From NCBI RefSeq assembly GCF_037890675.1, contig NZ_CP149574.1, positions 2,204,874-2,268,873 on the forward strand: DNA of 64,000 bases, written 5' to 3'. The translations under genes and the position numbers were made by a program. Source of the stretch: Methylovirgula sp. 4M-Z18 (GTDB taxonomy: Bacteria > Pseudomonadota > Alphaproteobacteria > Rhizobiales > Beijerinckiaceae). The notes under the pieces were generated by a model, which had not been told where the DNA came from, made no database searches, and was given only the letters and a program-made list of their open reading frames with translations. Shown one piece after another: positions 1 through 11,844 of the stretch (positions within the stretch are counted from its first letter, which is position 1; each line of letters begins with the position of its first letter).

Positions 1-679
1 CTGGTGAAATGACGGGCAGGCAGGAAACCCGAATCTTTCCGGCGTGCTTCTCGCCCTTGCCCGAAGGCCAGAAGCGGCCCGAATTCAGCGCCACCGGCAA
101 GACTTTCACGTCGAGCACGTGATAGAGCAATTGCACGCCGCGTTTGAAATCGACTTTGTCGTCGGCATCTGCGCGAGTGCCTTGAGGAAAAATTACGACT
201 GAGCGGCCTTGCGCGAGAGCCTTCCGGCTCGCCTCGGCCATTTTGCGAATCGCCGCGGCGCCCGCATCGCGATCGATCAAAATCATCGGCGCGCGCTTGA
301 GGTACCAGCCGAATACCGGGATCTTGCCCAGTTCTTCCTTGGCGACCAAAGTCACATTCGGAAACAGCACGTTGAAGGCGATCGTTTCCCAAGTCGATTG
401 ATGATTGCAAACGATGAGGCAAGGCTCAGCCGGAATATTCTCACGGCCCTCGACCTCATAGGAAATATCAACGATCCAATGCAGCAGCGCGAGCACCATC
501 CGCGCCCAGTTCCGCGCCATCATACGCACTGCGCGCGACGGGCTGCCGAACAGGGCAAGAAATGGAATCGGCACCGCCCACAGAGCCGTCACCGACGCAA
601 AGCAAATATTGAACAGTAGCGACCGTAAGCGCCCGACCGCGGCGTGGGTTTCCAGATTTGCGCCTTCGAGCAGGGCCAT
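1..679 (-). CDS. plsC: 1-acyl-sn-glycerol-3-phosphate acyltransferase (partial, C-terminus outside window)
   Basis: Transfers a second acyl chain onto lysophosphatidic acid to make phosphatidic acid at the inner membrane. The frame opens at the ATG complementary to 677-679, with a strong AAGGAG ribosome site just upstream, and runs off the left edge after about 226 codons. A hydrophobic stretch near residues 20-45 should anchor it in the membrane. The PlsC acceptor-site motifs are visible: NHQSTWE (the H-x4-acid box, with Glu in place of the usual Asp), then FPQGTR, the phosphate-binding motif III. It is divergent from the GNAT-like gene at 796, so the 116 bp between them should hold both promoters. 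Family assignment is firm; substrate range cannot be told from sequence. Confidence 0.88.
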   Translation of the reverse strand, partial: MALLEGANLETHAAVGRLRSLLFNICFASVTALWAVPIPFLALFGSPSRAVRMMARNWARMVLALLHWIVDISYEVEGRENIPAEPCLIVCNHQSTWETIAFNVLFPNVTLVAKEELGKIPVFGWYLKRAPMILIDRDAGAAAIRKMAEASRKALAQGRSVVIFPQGTRADADDKVDFKRGVQLLYHVLDVKVLPVALNSGRFWPSGKGEKHAGKIRVSCLPVISP

Positions 680-795
680 GATCATCTCCTTGGCGCAACA
701 GATTAGGGTTAGGATCGGCGAAGGTGAAGGATTTTTGCGGCATATTTGCGGGCGGCCACCTATTCGCACCGCACAATGCACCCTAAATTAGCCGC

Positions 796-2028
796 ATGAG
801 CCCTACCGGTCTTTCCCTGAAAATCGTCACCTCTTTACGCGAAATTTCCGCCGCCGATTGGGACGCTTGCGCCAATCCACTGTGCCAGACGGAGAGATGC
901 ACCCTCCCCGGGACCTCGGTGGGCGAGCGCTACAATCCCTTTATTTCGTACGATTTCCTCTATTCGCTCGAAACGTCGAAATCGGTTGGAGGCCGGTCCG
1001 GCTGGACGCCGGCGCATATCATCGTAGAGGACGGAACCGGAGCGCTCGTGGGCGCCTGTCCGACCTATCTCAAATCGCATTCCTATGGTGAATATGTTTT
1101 CGATCACGGGTTTGCCGAAGCCTATGAGCGGGTGGGTGGCAGCTATTATCCCAAGCTGCTGGTCGCCGTTCCCTTCACACCGGTCACCGGCCGGCGGCTG
1201 CTGGTCCGCCCGCATCCTGAGTCGGCTCGCATCGAAGCGGCGCTGATCTCCGGGCTACACGCACTGCAGGCGAAAACCAAGGCCTCGTCCATCCACGTCA
1301 CCTTTCTCGAACAGCGCGAATGGCAAGCGCTGACAGCCCATGATTTCCTGCCGCGCACGGGCCAACAGTTTCATTTCAACAATGACGGCTACGTGAGTTT
1401 TGACGATTTCCTTGCACGCCTGTCCTCGCGTAAGCGCAAGATGATCCGTAAGGAACGCAAGGAGGCGCTGCAGGCCGGCATCACGGTCCATTGGCTGACC
1501 GCGGCCGATATTCGCAAGGAGCACTGGGATGCGTTCTTCGCGTTCTACATGGATACGGGCTCGCGCAAATGGGGCAGCCCATATCTGACGCGCGCCTTTT
1601 TTACCGATGTCGGTGCCCGCATGGCCGACCGCATCCTGCTCGTCATGGCCAAGCGCGATGGCCGCTGGATCGCCGGCGCCATCAATTTCATCGGCGACGA
1701 TGCTCTCTATGGCCGCAACTGGGGCACGATCGAGGATCACCCCTTCTTGCATTTCGAGGTCTGCTATTATCAGGCAATCGATTTTGCGATTTCACGCAAA
1801 TTGCAGCGGGTCGAAGCGGGTGCGCAGGGCGAACATAAATTGGCGCGCGGCTACATGCCCGTCACGACCTATTCGGTCCATGATTTCGCGCATCCGGGCC
1901 TCAAGCGCGCGGTGGCGGATTATTTGCTGCACGAGCGGACGCAGGTCGCGCAAAACATTGAAATCTACGCGGAACATGCGCCGTTCAAGATCTTGCAGAA
2001 TGAACCCCAGCAAGACGGGAATGACTAA
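796..2028 (+). CDS. GNAT-fold protein of the DUF482/COG3146 (peptidoglycan-biosynthesis-like) family
   Basis: A 410-residue cytosolic protein of the DUF482 family, which has a duplicated GNAT-like fold resembling FemAB and leucyl/phenylalanyl transferases. The chemistry of this family is not established; the acetyltransferase or peptidoglycan label in databases rests on fold. Visible family features are the early YNPFISYDFL segment, the SRKRKMIRKERK basic stretch in the middle (about residues 212-223), and the C-terminal GAQGEHKLARG motif followed by the YSVHDFAHP region. No signal peptide or membrane segment is seen. The ATG at 796 follows a 116-bp divergent promoter region shared with plsC. 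Family membership is reliable, function is not. Confidence 0.8.
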   Translation: MSPTGLSLKIVTSLREISAADWDACANPLCQTERCTLPGTSVGERYNPFISYDFLYSLETSKSVGGRSGWTPAHIIVEDGTGALVGACPTYLKSHSYGEYVFDHGFAEAYERVGGSYYPKLLVAVPFTPVTGRRLLVRPHPESARIEAALISGLHALQAKTKASSIHVTFLEQREWQALTAHDFLPRTGQQFHFNNDGYVSFDDFLARLSSRKRKMIRKERKEALQAGITVHWLTAADIRKEHWDAFFAFYMDTGSRKWGSPYLTRAFFTDVGARMADRILLVMAKRDGRWIAGAINFIGDDALYGRNWGTIEDHPFLHFEVCYYQAIDFAISRKLQRVEAGAQGEHKLARGYMPVTTYSVHDFAHPGLKRAVADYLLHERTQVAQNIEIYAEHAPFKILQNEPQQDGND

Positions 2029-2109
2029 AGTTTAATTTGAATTTCATGGGGTTCGCAGTCATTTTTCTTCAAAATTCTGGCGCTGCGCCGTGCCTTGAGG
2101 AGAGAAATA

Positions 2110-2622
2110 ATGACAAAAGTGTTTCGAGCGCTGTTCGCAGCCGTCCCCATCGTCGCGATTTGCGCGGGATTTGCCTTCGCACAGATGGGACCGGCGCCCG
2201 TGGGCTTTGGCCACGGAAATGCGATGCTTGGCCGTCTATGCAATCCCACCACCCCGCCCTTCCCCGCTGACAAAGTCGCGGCGCGGCTGACCGAAATGCT
2301 GAAACTGACCGACGCGCAGAAGCCGGCGCTCAAGGATCTCGAGGATTCGGTCGCAAAGGCCATCGAAGACACGAAGAGCCTGTGCCTGGAAAAACCCGAC
2401 ATGACGTCGCTGCCGGGCCGCGCAGCCTTTGCCGCTAAGCGCATGACCGTCATGGCGGCTGCGATCAACAGCGTGCAGCCGAAGCTCGAGGCCTTTTACA
2501 ATACCCTGGACGACAAGCAGAAGGCCGCGTTCAACGAGATGCATGGGCCCGGCATGATGCGCCGCTGGGGTCACCATCATGAGCAACAGGGCGACGACGA
2601 GGACGAACCGGCGCAGCCTTGA
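2110..2622 (+). CDS. periplasmic Spy/CpxP-like LTxxQ protein
   Basis: A small exported protein of 170 residues. Residues 1-24 form a signal peptide ending at AFA-Q. The mature part is alanine/lysine-rich and predicted helical, with an LTDAQ motif at about residues 66-70 that matches the LTxxQ signature of Spy and CpxP, ATP-independent periplasmic chaperones linked to envelope stress. The C-terminal tail (HHHEQQGDDEDE) is rich in histidine and acidic residues and could bind metal; that is inference. The ATG at 2110 is chosen over one five codons upstream because a GAGGAGAG ribosome site lies directly before it and it begins the signal peptide. No CpxR or BaeR box was recognised upstream. Confidence 0.75.
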   Translation: MTKVFRALFAAVPIVAICAGFAFAQMGPAPVGFGHGNAMLGRLCNPTTPPFPADKVAARLTEMLKLTDAQKPALKDLEDSVAKAIEDTKSLCLEKPDMTSLPGRAAFAAKRMTVMAAAINSVQPKLEAFYNTLDDKQKAAFNEMHGPGMMRRWGHHHEQQGDDEDEPAQP

Positions 2623-2675
2623 CCTTTTGCCGGGCGCTTGCGACACCTTGGGAAGGCATTTTTCCCGAGGTTTCC

Positions 2676-3107
2676 ATGTCGATAGCCTATGCTCCCGATA
2701 ATATTTTCGCCAAAATCCTGCGCGGCGAGCTGCCCTGTCACAAAATCTACGAGGACGATACGGCCCTCGCGTTCCTCGACATCATGCCGCGGGCCGATGG
2801 CCATACGCTGGTCATCTCCAAAGCCCCGGCGCGCAATCTTCTCGATATTGCTCCTGCCGATTTATCGGCGATGATGCCTGCGGTGCAGAAAGTCGCACGC
2901 GCTGTCAAAGAGGGCATGCAGGCTGAAGGCCTGCTGGTCGATCAATTCAACGAAAGCGTCAGCGGGCAGACCATCTTCCATCTGCATTTTCACATCTTGC
3001 CCCGTTGGAGCGGCGTCGAGTTGCGGCCCCACGCCGGCATTATGGCGAAGCCCGAGATTCTGGCCGCTCACGCGGAGAAGATTAAGGCGGCTCTCGCCCA
3101 AAGCTAA
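2676..3107 (+). CDS. HIT family hydrolase
   Basis: A 143-residue histidine-triad protein of the HINT branch, which hydrolyses purine nucleoside phosphoramidates or related adenylylated substrates in the cytosol. The catalytic triad is plain: HLHFH at residues 102-106 gives the H-x-H-x-H motif, followed by ILPRW as in bacterial HinT/HitA. The N-terminal half carries the usual IFAKILRGELP and HTLVISK segments. The start at 2676 is preferred over an in-frame start 19 codons earlier because a CGAGG ribosome site precedes it and the protein then has the normal family length. The natural substrate is unknown. It lies 53 bp after the Spy-like gene and may share its transcript. Confidence 0.9.
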   Translation: MSIAYAPDNIFAKILRGELPCHKIYEDDTALAFLDIMPRADGHTLVISKAPARNLLDIAPADLSAMMPAVQKVARAVKEGMQAEGLLVDQFNESVSGQTIFHLHFHILPRWSGVELRPHAGIMAKPEILAAHAEKIKAALAQS

Positions 3108-3201
3108 CCGCCTAGGGCCTGTCGCCTTGCAATATGGCCTTAGATCGCTTTGATTGCCCGTGCGACTTCGATTAGGATCGATCTTCGATAGGGAGATCGC
3201 C

Positions 3202-4893
3202 ATGGGGAGGAGCAATCTCAGCTACGTTCATGGCGCCAGCAATGTGCCGCTGCTGAGCGACTGCATTGGTGCGTGTTTGGAGCGGGTCGCGCAGGCGACG
3301 CCAAATCGCGCGGCGCTTATCTCACCGCGGCAGAATATCCACTGGACCTACGAACAGCTGCAGCAGGAGAGCGAGCGCTTTGCCGCCGGTTTGTTGACGC
3401 TGGGCTTACGCAAAGGCGATCGGATCGGCATCTGGTCCCCAAATTGCGCCGAATGGGTCGTCGCGCAATTTGCCGCGGCCAAGGCCGGGCTCATCCTGGT
3501 GACCATCAATCCCGCCTATCGCCTGCACGAACTCGAATATGCGCTGAACAAGGTCGGTTGCACCGCGCTGATCCTGGCACCGAGCTTCAAGACCAGCAAT
3601 TACATCGGCATGATGCAGGATCTCGCCTCGGAACTTGCCCATTTCGCGCCCGGCGCATTGCGCGCGCATCGGTTGCCGCATTTGCGGCTTGTGATCCGGC
3701 TCGGCAACGAAAACACCCCCGGCATGTTCAACTTCGATGCCGTCGGCGCGATGGCCGACGCGGCTGCGAGACAGGTACTGCGTGAGATCGAAGCAAGCCT
3801 GCAGTTCGACGATCCGATCAACATCCAATTCACCAGCGGAACGACCGGACAACCCAAAGGTGCGACGCTCACCCATCACAATATTCTCAACAATGGCTTT
3901 TTCGTCGGCGAGGCGATCAGGCTGACGCCGGACGACGTTTTGTGCATCCCCGTGCCGTTTTATCATTGCTTCGGCATGGTCATGGGCACGCTCGGCGCGG
4001 TCAGTCATGGCGCGTGTCTCGTGATCCCATCGGAGAGCTTCGACCCCGAGCAGGTGCTTAAGGCCATTGCGGCAGAACGTTGCACCGTCCTCTACGGCGT
4101 GCCGACCATGTTCATCGCCATTTTGAACCACCCCGATTTCGCCCGATACGACATCAGCTCGCTGCGCACCGGCATTATGGCGGGCTCGCCCTGCCCCATC
4201 GAGGTGATGCGGCAAGTCATTGACCGCCTCCACATGCCCGAGGTCACGATCGCTTACGGCATGACGGAAACGAGTCCGGTGAGCTTCCAGAGTTCGGTCG
4301 ACGACAGTCTCGAGCGCCGCGTCTCGACAGTCGGACGCATTCATCCGCATGTCGAGGTGAAGATCGTCGATGCCGATGGCCATATCGTCACCACCGGCGC
4401 CCAGGGCGAGTTGCTGACGCGCGGCTATTCCGTGATGCGCGGCTATTGGGCCGACGAAGCCATGACGGCGGAGGCCATCGACGCAGGCCGCTGGATGCAT
4501 ACGGGCGATCTCGCCGTGATGGACGCGGAAGGCTATTGCAACATCGTCGGCCGGATCAAAGACATGGTCATCCGCGGCGGCGAGAATATCTATCCGCGCG
4601 AAGTCGAGGAATTCCTCTATCGCCATTCCAAGATACGCGACGTGCAGGTCTTCGGCATTCCCGATGCCAAATTCGGCGAACAATTATGCGCTTGGATCAT
4701 ACCGTCCGATGCGACGCTGACGCAGGAAGATGTCGTCGCCTTCTGCACGGGCGAAATCGCGCATTACAAAATTCCGAAAATCATCCGCTTCGTCGACGCG
4801 TTCCCGATGACTGTCACGGGCAAAATTCAGAAATTCGTCATGCGGCAGAAAATGATCGAGGAACTGGCGCTCGACGAGCGAAAAACCGCGTGA
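3202..4893 (+). CDS. AMP-binding acyl-CoA synthetase
   Basis: A 563-residue ANL-superfamily enzyme that activates a carboxylic acid with ATP to the acyl-adenylate and then the CoA thioester. Signature motifs appear in order: the P-loop [11 protein letters not shown], the aromatic/adenine motif YGMTETSP, the STGD-like HTGDLAVMD, and the hinge [20 protein letters not shown] leading to the C-terminal lid with the catalytic lysine near TGKIQKF. Length and motif spacing fit the FadD-like medium/long-chain group. The ATG at 3202 is chosen because a GGGAG ribosome site precedes it; an upstream TTG in frame lacks one. Chain length cannot be predicted. Convergent with guaB. Confidence 0.9.
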   Translation: MGRSNLSYVHGASNVPLLSDCIGACLERVAQATPNRAALISPRQNIHWTYEQLQQESERFAAGLLTLGLRKGDRIGIWSPNCAEWVVAQFAAAKAGLILVTINPAYRLHELEYALNKVGCTALILAPSFKTSNYIGMMQDLASELAHFAPGALRAHRLPHLRLVIRLGNENTPGMFNFDAVGAMADAAARQVLREIEASLQFDDPINIQFTSGTTGQPKGATLTHHNILNNGFFVGEAIRLTPDDVLCIPVPFYHCFGMVMGTLGAVSHGACLVIPSESFDPEQVLKAIAAERCTVLYGVPTMFIAILNHPDFARYDISSLRTGIMAGSPCPIEVMRQVIDRLHMPEVTIAYGMTETSPVSFQSSVDDSLERRVSTVGRIHPHVEVKIVDADGHIVTTGAQGELLTRGYSVMRGYWADEAMTAEAIDAGRWMHTGDLAVMDAEGYCNIVGRIKDMVIRGGENIYPREVEEFLYRHSKIRDVQVFGIPDAKFGEQLCAWIIPSDATLTQEDVVAFCTGEIAHYKIPKIIRFVDAFPMTVTGKIQKFVMRQKMIEELALDERKTA

Positions 4894-4926
4894 AGCGGAT
4901 ATGGCGAGAGATCCTGAACGCCTACG

Positions 4927-4948
4927 TGGTTTCCCAGTTCGGAAACCA
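4927..4948. terminator. short hairpin between convergent genes
   Basis: An 8-bp perfect stem (TGGTTTCC / GGAAACCA) with a 6-base loop sits between the acyl-CoA synthetase stop and the guaB stop. It has no T-tract on either strand, so it is at best a weak or factor-dependent bidirectional terminator. Confidence 0.3.
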
Positions 4949-4989
4949 GGAAGCCACGGCAAGACTACGCCGGAGACAGGCGCGTAAAC

Positions 4990-6594
<1,605 letters not shown>

Positions 6595-6652
6595 TTAGCA
6601 CGGGGAGCCAGAAGAGGGAAGCAGACTCACGCGAAACGAACCTGCGAACGGC

Positions 6653-7387
6653 TCATGGCTGCATCTCGTCGTCCGCACGCGGCCGCGCACCGCGAAATCC
6701 CGTGGCTAGCACATAAAGTTCCGCCGAATCCGCCCGACTCGCCGCCGGCTTCATGTGCCGCACGGTCGCAAAATCGCGCTTCAGAAGCGTCAGTAGCTCG
6801 TGCTCGGTGCCGCCCTGCAGCACTTTGGCGAGGAAATACCCGCCCGGCTTCAGGACCTCGACGGCAAAATGCGCCGCCAGTTCCGCAATCGCCACGATTT
6901 TCAGATGGTCGGTTTTCTTATGGCCGGTGGCATTCGCCGCCATGTCGGAAATGACGCCATCCGCCAATCCGCCGAGCATCTCCTTCAACCGGTCGGGCGC
7001 GGTGGGATCGAGGAAGTCCATGACTTGGAAATCGACCCCCGCGATCGGCTCGATGTCCAGAAGATCAATGCCGACGACCTTGCCTCTGCCCTCCGCCGAT
7101 CCGACCTTTTGCGCCGCGATCTGCGACCATCCGCCGGGTGCGGCGCCGAGATCGACGATATTTTGCCCCGCCTTCAGGAGCTTATATTTTTCGTCGATTT
7201 CGATCAGCTTGAACGCCGCGCGCGAGCGATAACCTTCGCGCTTGGCGCGCGCGACGTAAGGGTCGTTCAACTGCCGTTGTAGCCAGCGGGTCGAGCTGAC
7301 AGAGCGCTTGCCCGCCGTCTTCACCCGCGTCTTGAGCGACCGGCCACCTTCGCGGCCGGATCCGCCCCCTGTCTTGCCTGCCGTCAT
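6653..7387 (-). CDS. rlmE: 23S rRNA (uridine-2552-2'-O)-methyltransferase
   Basis: Methylates the ribose of U2552 in the A-loop of 23S rRNA during late 50S assembly, using SAM. At 244 residues it is longer than the E. coli protein (about 209) because of a basic, glycine-rich N-terminal tail of about 35 residues. The RrmJ/FtsJ core shows RSRAAFKL (catalytic Lys), the SAM-binding [24 protein letters not shown] (catalytic Asp) and FLAKVLQGG (catalytic Lys), which are the expected K-D-K parts of the tetrad. It follows the Ppx/GppA gene by 95 bp on the same strand, a pairing I recall from other alphaproteobacteria. Confidence 0.95.
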   Translation of the reverse strand: MTAGKTGGGSGREGGRSLKTRVKTAGKRSVSSTRWLQRQLNDPYVARAKREGYRSRAAFKLIEIDEKYKLLKAGQNIVDLGAAPGGWSQIAAQKVGSAEGRGKVVGIDLLDIEPIAGVDFQVMDFLDPTAPDRLKEMLGGLADGVISDMAANATGHKKTDHLKIVAIAELAAHFAVEVLKPGGYFLAKVLQGGTEHELLTLLKRDFATVRHMKPAASRADSAELYVLATGFRGARPRADDEMQP

Positions 7388-7482
7388 CTCGTCAGCTCAT
7401 CCAATTGCCGCCATCGACATTATATGTCTGGGCAACGACATACAGGCCGCCGAAAAGTCGAGCAACTTTTCTGGAAAATGCT

Positions 7483-8556
7483 TTATCGCTTCTGCCGCGC
7501 CCGGTCCGCGTGCATCATCTGCGTCAGGAGCCCCTCGCGCAAGCCGCGATCGGCGATCCTCACGCGGCGCGCCGGAAAGGCCCGCCGGATCGCCTCGAAA
7601 ATGGCGCAACCGGCAAGCACGAGGTCGGCGCGGTCGGGTCCGATACAGCCGTGCTGCGCCCGGTCGGAATAGGACATGGCGCGCAAATACGCCATCGCCG
7701 CATCGACCTCCAGACGGGACATCCACAGGCCGTCGACACGGCGACGGTCATATCGGGCAAGCCCGAGATGCACGCCGGCGAGGGTCGTGACCGTGCCGGA
7801 GGTCCCCAGGAGGTGGAAATTCTGGCACCGGCGCTCGCGTGAAAGGCGCGCGGCAAAATTGGCCAGCCCCTCCTCGACATGCGCGATCATCGCCTCGAAC
7901 ACTCCGGGAGAAACTTCCACGCCGCCGAATTTCTCGGCCAAGCTCACGACGCCGACAGGCAGCGACACCCAATCCTTGACCCGTCCACGCAAATTGCCGC
8001 AGTCGTGGCCATCCTCGGCCCGGTTCAGCCAAACCACCTCGCTCGAGCCGCCGCCGATGTCGAACAAGAGAATCGATTCGGCGCGCTCATCCGCGAGGGC
8101 CGCACAACCGGCCGCAGCCAAGTGCGCCTCGGCCTCACGATCGACGATTTCAAGGTCGAGGCCTGTCTCTTCATAGACGCGGTCGATAAAATCCTCGCCG
8201 TTTTCGGCCGCGCGGCAGGCCTCGGTGGCGATGAGTCTGGCGCGCATCACATGGCGCGCTTCCATCTTGTCCCGGCAAATATGCAATGCCGCGATGGTGC
8301 GTAAAATCGCGGCTTCGCCGAGCCTATTGGTCTGCGTCAGGCCCTCGCCAAGCCGCACAATCCGCGAAAAAGCGTCAACAATTTGAAAGCCTTCGTGAAA
8401 TGGACGCGCGATCAGCAGACGGCAATTGTTGGTGCCCAGATCAAGCGCAGCGTAAGTTATCCGCGGGTCGCTCCGGCGCCCCGGTTGCGGATAGAAATCG
8501 CCATGAGGCTGAGGCGCGGTTTGAACCTCGTCCCCGCCTGCAAGCTGCGCCACCAC
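7483..8556 (-). CDS. ppx: Ppx/GppA family exopolyphosphatase / pppGpp phosphohydrolase
   Basis: Hydrolyses terminal phosphates of polyphosphate or converts pppGpp to ppGpp; the two activities cannot be separated by sequence. The actin-like ATPase fold motifs are clear: phosphate-1 ALDLGTNNCRLL, phosphate-2 LLFDIGGGSSEVVWL, and LGTSGTVTTLAGV, ending with ADRGLREGLL. There is only the catalytic module (about 357 residues), without the HD-like C-terminal domains of long Ppx enzymes. The start is uncertain: a GTG at 8556 has the best ribosome site (GAGGGGAG, six bases before it), while an ATG at 8601 and a GTG at 8625 in the same frame have none. The N-terminal 30 residues before YAALDLG are low-conservation linker in either case. 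Precedes rlmE and may be co-transcribed. Confidence 0.9.
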   Translation of the reverse strand: MVAQLAGGDEVQTAPQPHGDFYPQPGRRSDPRITYAALDLGTNNCRLLIARPFHEGFQIVDAFSRIVRLGEGLTQTNRLGEAAILRTIAALHICRDKMEARHVMRARLIATEACRAAENGEDFIDRVYEETGLDLEIVDREAEAHLAAAGCAALADERAESILLFDIGGGSSEVVWLNRAEDGHDCGNLRGRVKDWVSLPVGVVSLAEKFGGVEVSPGVFEAMIAHVEEGLANFAARLSRERRCQNFHLLGTSGTVTTLAGVHLGLARYDRRRVDGLWMSRLEVDAAMAYLRAMSYSDRAQHGCIGPDRADLVLAGCAIFEAIRRAFPARRVRIADRGLREGLLTQMMHADRARQKR

Positions 8557-8710
8557 TCCAAACTCCCCTCGGCGCCAACCGGGTTGGCGCAACCAGCCCA
8601 TCGCGCGGACGCGCCCAGGCTGCACTTCACGGGGAGTGTAACAATGCTATGACGAATCTGCCAAGCTGAATTACAGGGGATTCATGACTTGGTTACTTTT
8701 GGCCCGCGCA

Positions 8711-8893
8711 TTACCAGTGCCGATAATCGCCGTAGCCATAGCGATAGCCAGGACCCCAGCCCCCCACGACGACCGGGCCATAATAGTAGGGACGATGATA
8801 GCCGTAGTAATAATACGGTGCGGGAGCGCAGGCGGAGAGACCGATGGCGCTCAGAAGCAGTGACGAAATCAGAGCAATACGGATCTTGGACAT
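8711..8893 (-). CDS. small Tyr/Gly-rich lipoprotein
   Basis: A 60-residue predicted lipoprotein. A short signal peptide ends in a lipobox LSAC, so Cys at about residue 22 should be lipidated. The mature part is only some 38 residues and is built of YYYYGYH, PYYYG and YGYGDY runs, rich in Tyr, Gly and Pro. A GGAGGG ribosome site lies immediately before the ATG complementary to 8891-8893; eight in-frame codons upstream are therefore left out. Similar short tyrosine/glycine-rich envelope peptides are common in this order, but no function is known to me. It lies leftward of eno beyond the eno terminator, so it has its own promoter. Confidence 0.65.
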   Translation of the reverse strand: MSKIRIALISSLLLSAIGLSACAPAPYYYYGYHRPYYYGPVVVGGWGPGYRYGYGDYRHW

Positions 8894-8960
8894 CGAATAC
8901 CCTCCAGCATCAGCCAAATCTTCGCGTCGCGCCGCTGAATATCGCGTGAATGAACAAGGT

Positions 8961-9000
8961 AAACAAAAGATGAGGGCGCGGGAAGCAATCCCCGCGCCCT
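8961..9000 (-). terminator. rho-independent terminator of eno
   Basis: On the minus strand, 11 bases beyond the eno stop codon, a 10-bp perfect GC-rich stem (AGGGCGCGGG / CCCGCGCCCT, outer ends at 9000 and 8973) is followed by CATCTTTTGTTT. The stem strength and T-rich tail make this a convincing intrinsic terminator. Confidence 0.85.
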
Positions 9001-9010
9001 GCGCCGATCC

Positions 9011-10411
<1,401 letters not shown>

Positions 10412-10457
10412 TTATCGGTTCTGCCCAGAACTCTTCCTGACCTTGTTAAGGTGCGAT

Positions 10458-10919
10458 ATGGCAAAATCCACGAAGCAATTGCATGCGCTCGGCCAGAGCG
10501 TCGCAATGCCCGACCATCCCGATGAAGCGATCCTGGAGCGCGTCCCGAACCCGCAAGCCGGAACCAATTACGTAGCGCGTTTCACGGTGCCGGAATTCAC
10601 ATCCGTCTGTCCGGTGACCAATCAGCCGGATTTTGCCCATCTTGTCATTGATTACGTGCCGGGCGCTTGGCTGGTCGAGTCGAAAAGCCTCAAGCTCTAT
10701 CTGCTCGGCTTCCGCAACCACGGCGCCTTTCACGAGGATTGCACGGTGCGGATCGGCAAGGATCTCGTCAAATTGCTGAGGCCGAAATGGTTCCGCATCG
10801 GCGGCTATTGGTATCCGCGCGGCGGCATTCCGATCGACGTGTTCTGGCAGACCGGGACCGTGCCGAAGGGCACCTGGGTGCCCGATCAGGGTGTGGCATC
10901 ATACCGCGGGCGCGGATGA
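10458..10919 (+). CDS. queF: NADPH-dependent 7-cyano-7-deazaguanine reductase
   Basis: Reduces preQ0 to preQ1 in queuosine tRNA biosynthesis. At 153 residues it is of the short, unimodular (YkvM-like) type. It shows the active-site cysteine in [12 protein letters not shown] (Cys51, Asp58) and the QueF signature [16 protein letters not shown] (from about residue 74). The ATG at 10458 has AAGG five to eight bases upstream. No preQ1 riboswitch-like structure was recognised in the 163-bp space to eno. The other queuosine genes (queC, D, E) are not in the window. Confidence 0.95.
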   Translation: MAKSTKQLHALGQSVAMPDHPDEAILERVPNPQAGTNYVARFTVPEFTSVCPVTNQPDFAHLVIDYVPGAWLVESKSLKLYLLGFRNHGAFHEDCTVRIGKDLVKLLRPKWFRIGGYWYPRGGIPIDVFWQTGTVPKGTWVPDQGVASYRGRG

Positions 10920-10932
10920 GGCGCACCCTGGC

Positions 10933-11652
10933 CTAAGCAGGAACGTTGCTGGGCTTGCGTGCATTCTGGGCAAGCCCCGCCAGCATCGCCTGCCCTTCGG
11001 GCTGAATGAGGCCGGCGGACATGATGAGCTTGGCCGCCGTATCAGGCGACATAGGCACTTCGATCACATCCTTGGTCGGCAGATAGATGTAAAAGCCGGT
11101 GGTCGGGTTGGGCGTACAAGGCAAGAAGATCGACGTGAAATCTTCGCCTTCCGGCAAGTAGCCCGAGACCAACGGGCCGGGTTTCGACGAGATGAAAACC
11201 AGGGTCCACCAGCCCGGCATCGGATATTGCACCAGCCCGACTTTGCGGAAACTTGTTCCCGATTGCGAAAAAATCGTCTCGAACACCTGCTTCAGGCTTT
11301 TGTAGAGCCCGCGCACCACGGGCATGCGGCTCAAAATCCGCTCGCCCAGCCGCACCAGTGTCCGCCCGGCGATATTGGCGGTCAGGAATCCAAGCAGTGT
11401 GAGGCCGACAAGCGCGATGATCACGCCGATGCCGGGCACATGCCAGGGCAAATAAGTGTCGGGCAGCAAGGCGCGCGGGACAATCGGCGTCACCCAATGG
11501 TCGACCGTATCGATGAACCACCAGGCGATATAGGCCGTCGCGGCGACAGGCCCGACGATGACGATTCCGGTGAAAAAATAAGCTCTTAGCCGAGCGCCAA
11601 GACCGGTCCTGACCGGTTTGACATCGTCATGCAGGGGGTCGTTGAAAGACAT
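10933..11652 (-). CDS. DUF502 family membrane protein
   Basis: A 239-residue integral membrane protein of the DUF502 family, whose role is unknown. Two hydrophobic segments are clear, at about residues 23-45 (YFFTGIVIVGPVAATAYIAWW) and 70-95 (PGIGVIIALVGLTLLGFLTANI), with the conserved motif RMPVVRGLYKSLKQVFET after the second. The C-terminal half is soluble and contains PMPGWWTLVFISS and the FLPCTPNPTTGFYIYLP segment typical of the family. The start at 11652 has a GGAAGAG ribosome site. It is convergent with queF, leaving 13 bp between the stops. Confidence 0.85.
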   Translation of the reverse strand: MSFNDPLHDDVKPVRTGLGARLRAYFFTGIVIVGPVAATAYIAWWFIDTVDHWVTPIVPRALLPDTYLPWHVPGIGVIIALVGLTLLGFLTANIAGRTLVRLGERILSRMPVVRGLYKSLKQVFETIFSQSGTSFRKVGLVQYPMPGWWTLVFISSKPGPLVSGYLPEGEDFTSIFLPCTPNPTTGFYIYLPTKDVIEVPMSPDTAAKLIMSAGLIQPEGQAMLAGLAQNARKPSNVPA

Positions 11653-11844
11653 TCGCTCTTCCACTATATCGCGACGGGGCCACCTCAAATTCGCGGCACC
11701 ATGGCGATTTGGCGTCCGCAATGCAACTTAAGATTGTGACCGCTGCAAGACGCGCATCGAGCTAGAGGCATCCGCGCCTCGAAAGCATATCCCGGGCCAA
11801 ATAGCGCGATGTGCAAAGCCATGCAAAGAAAATCTGCTTCGCCT

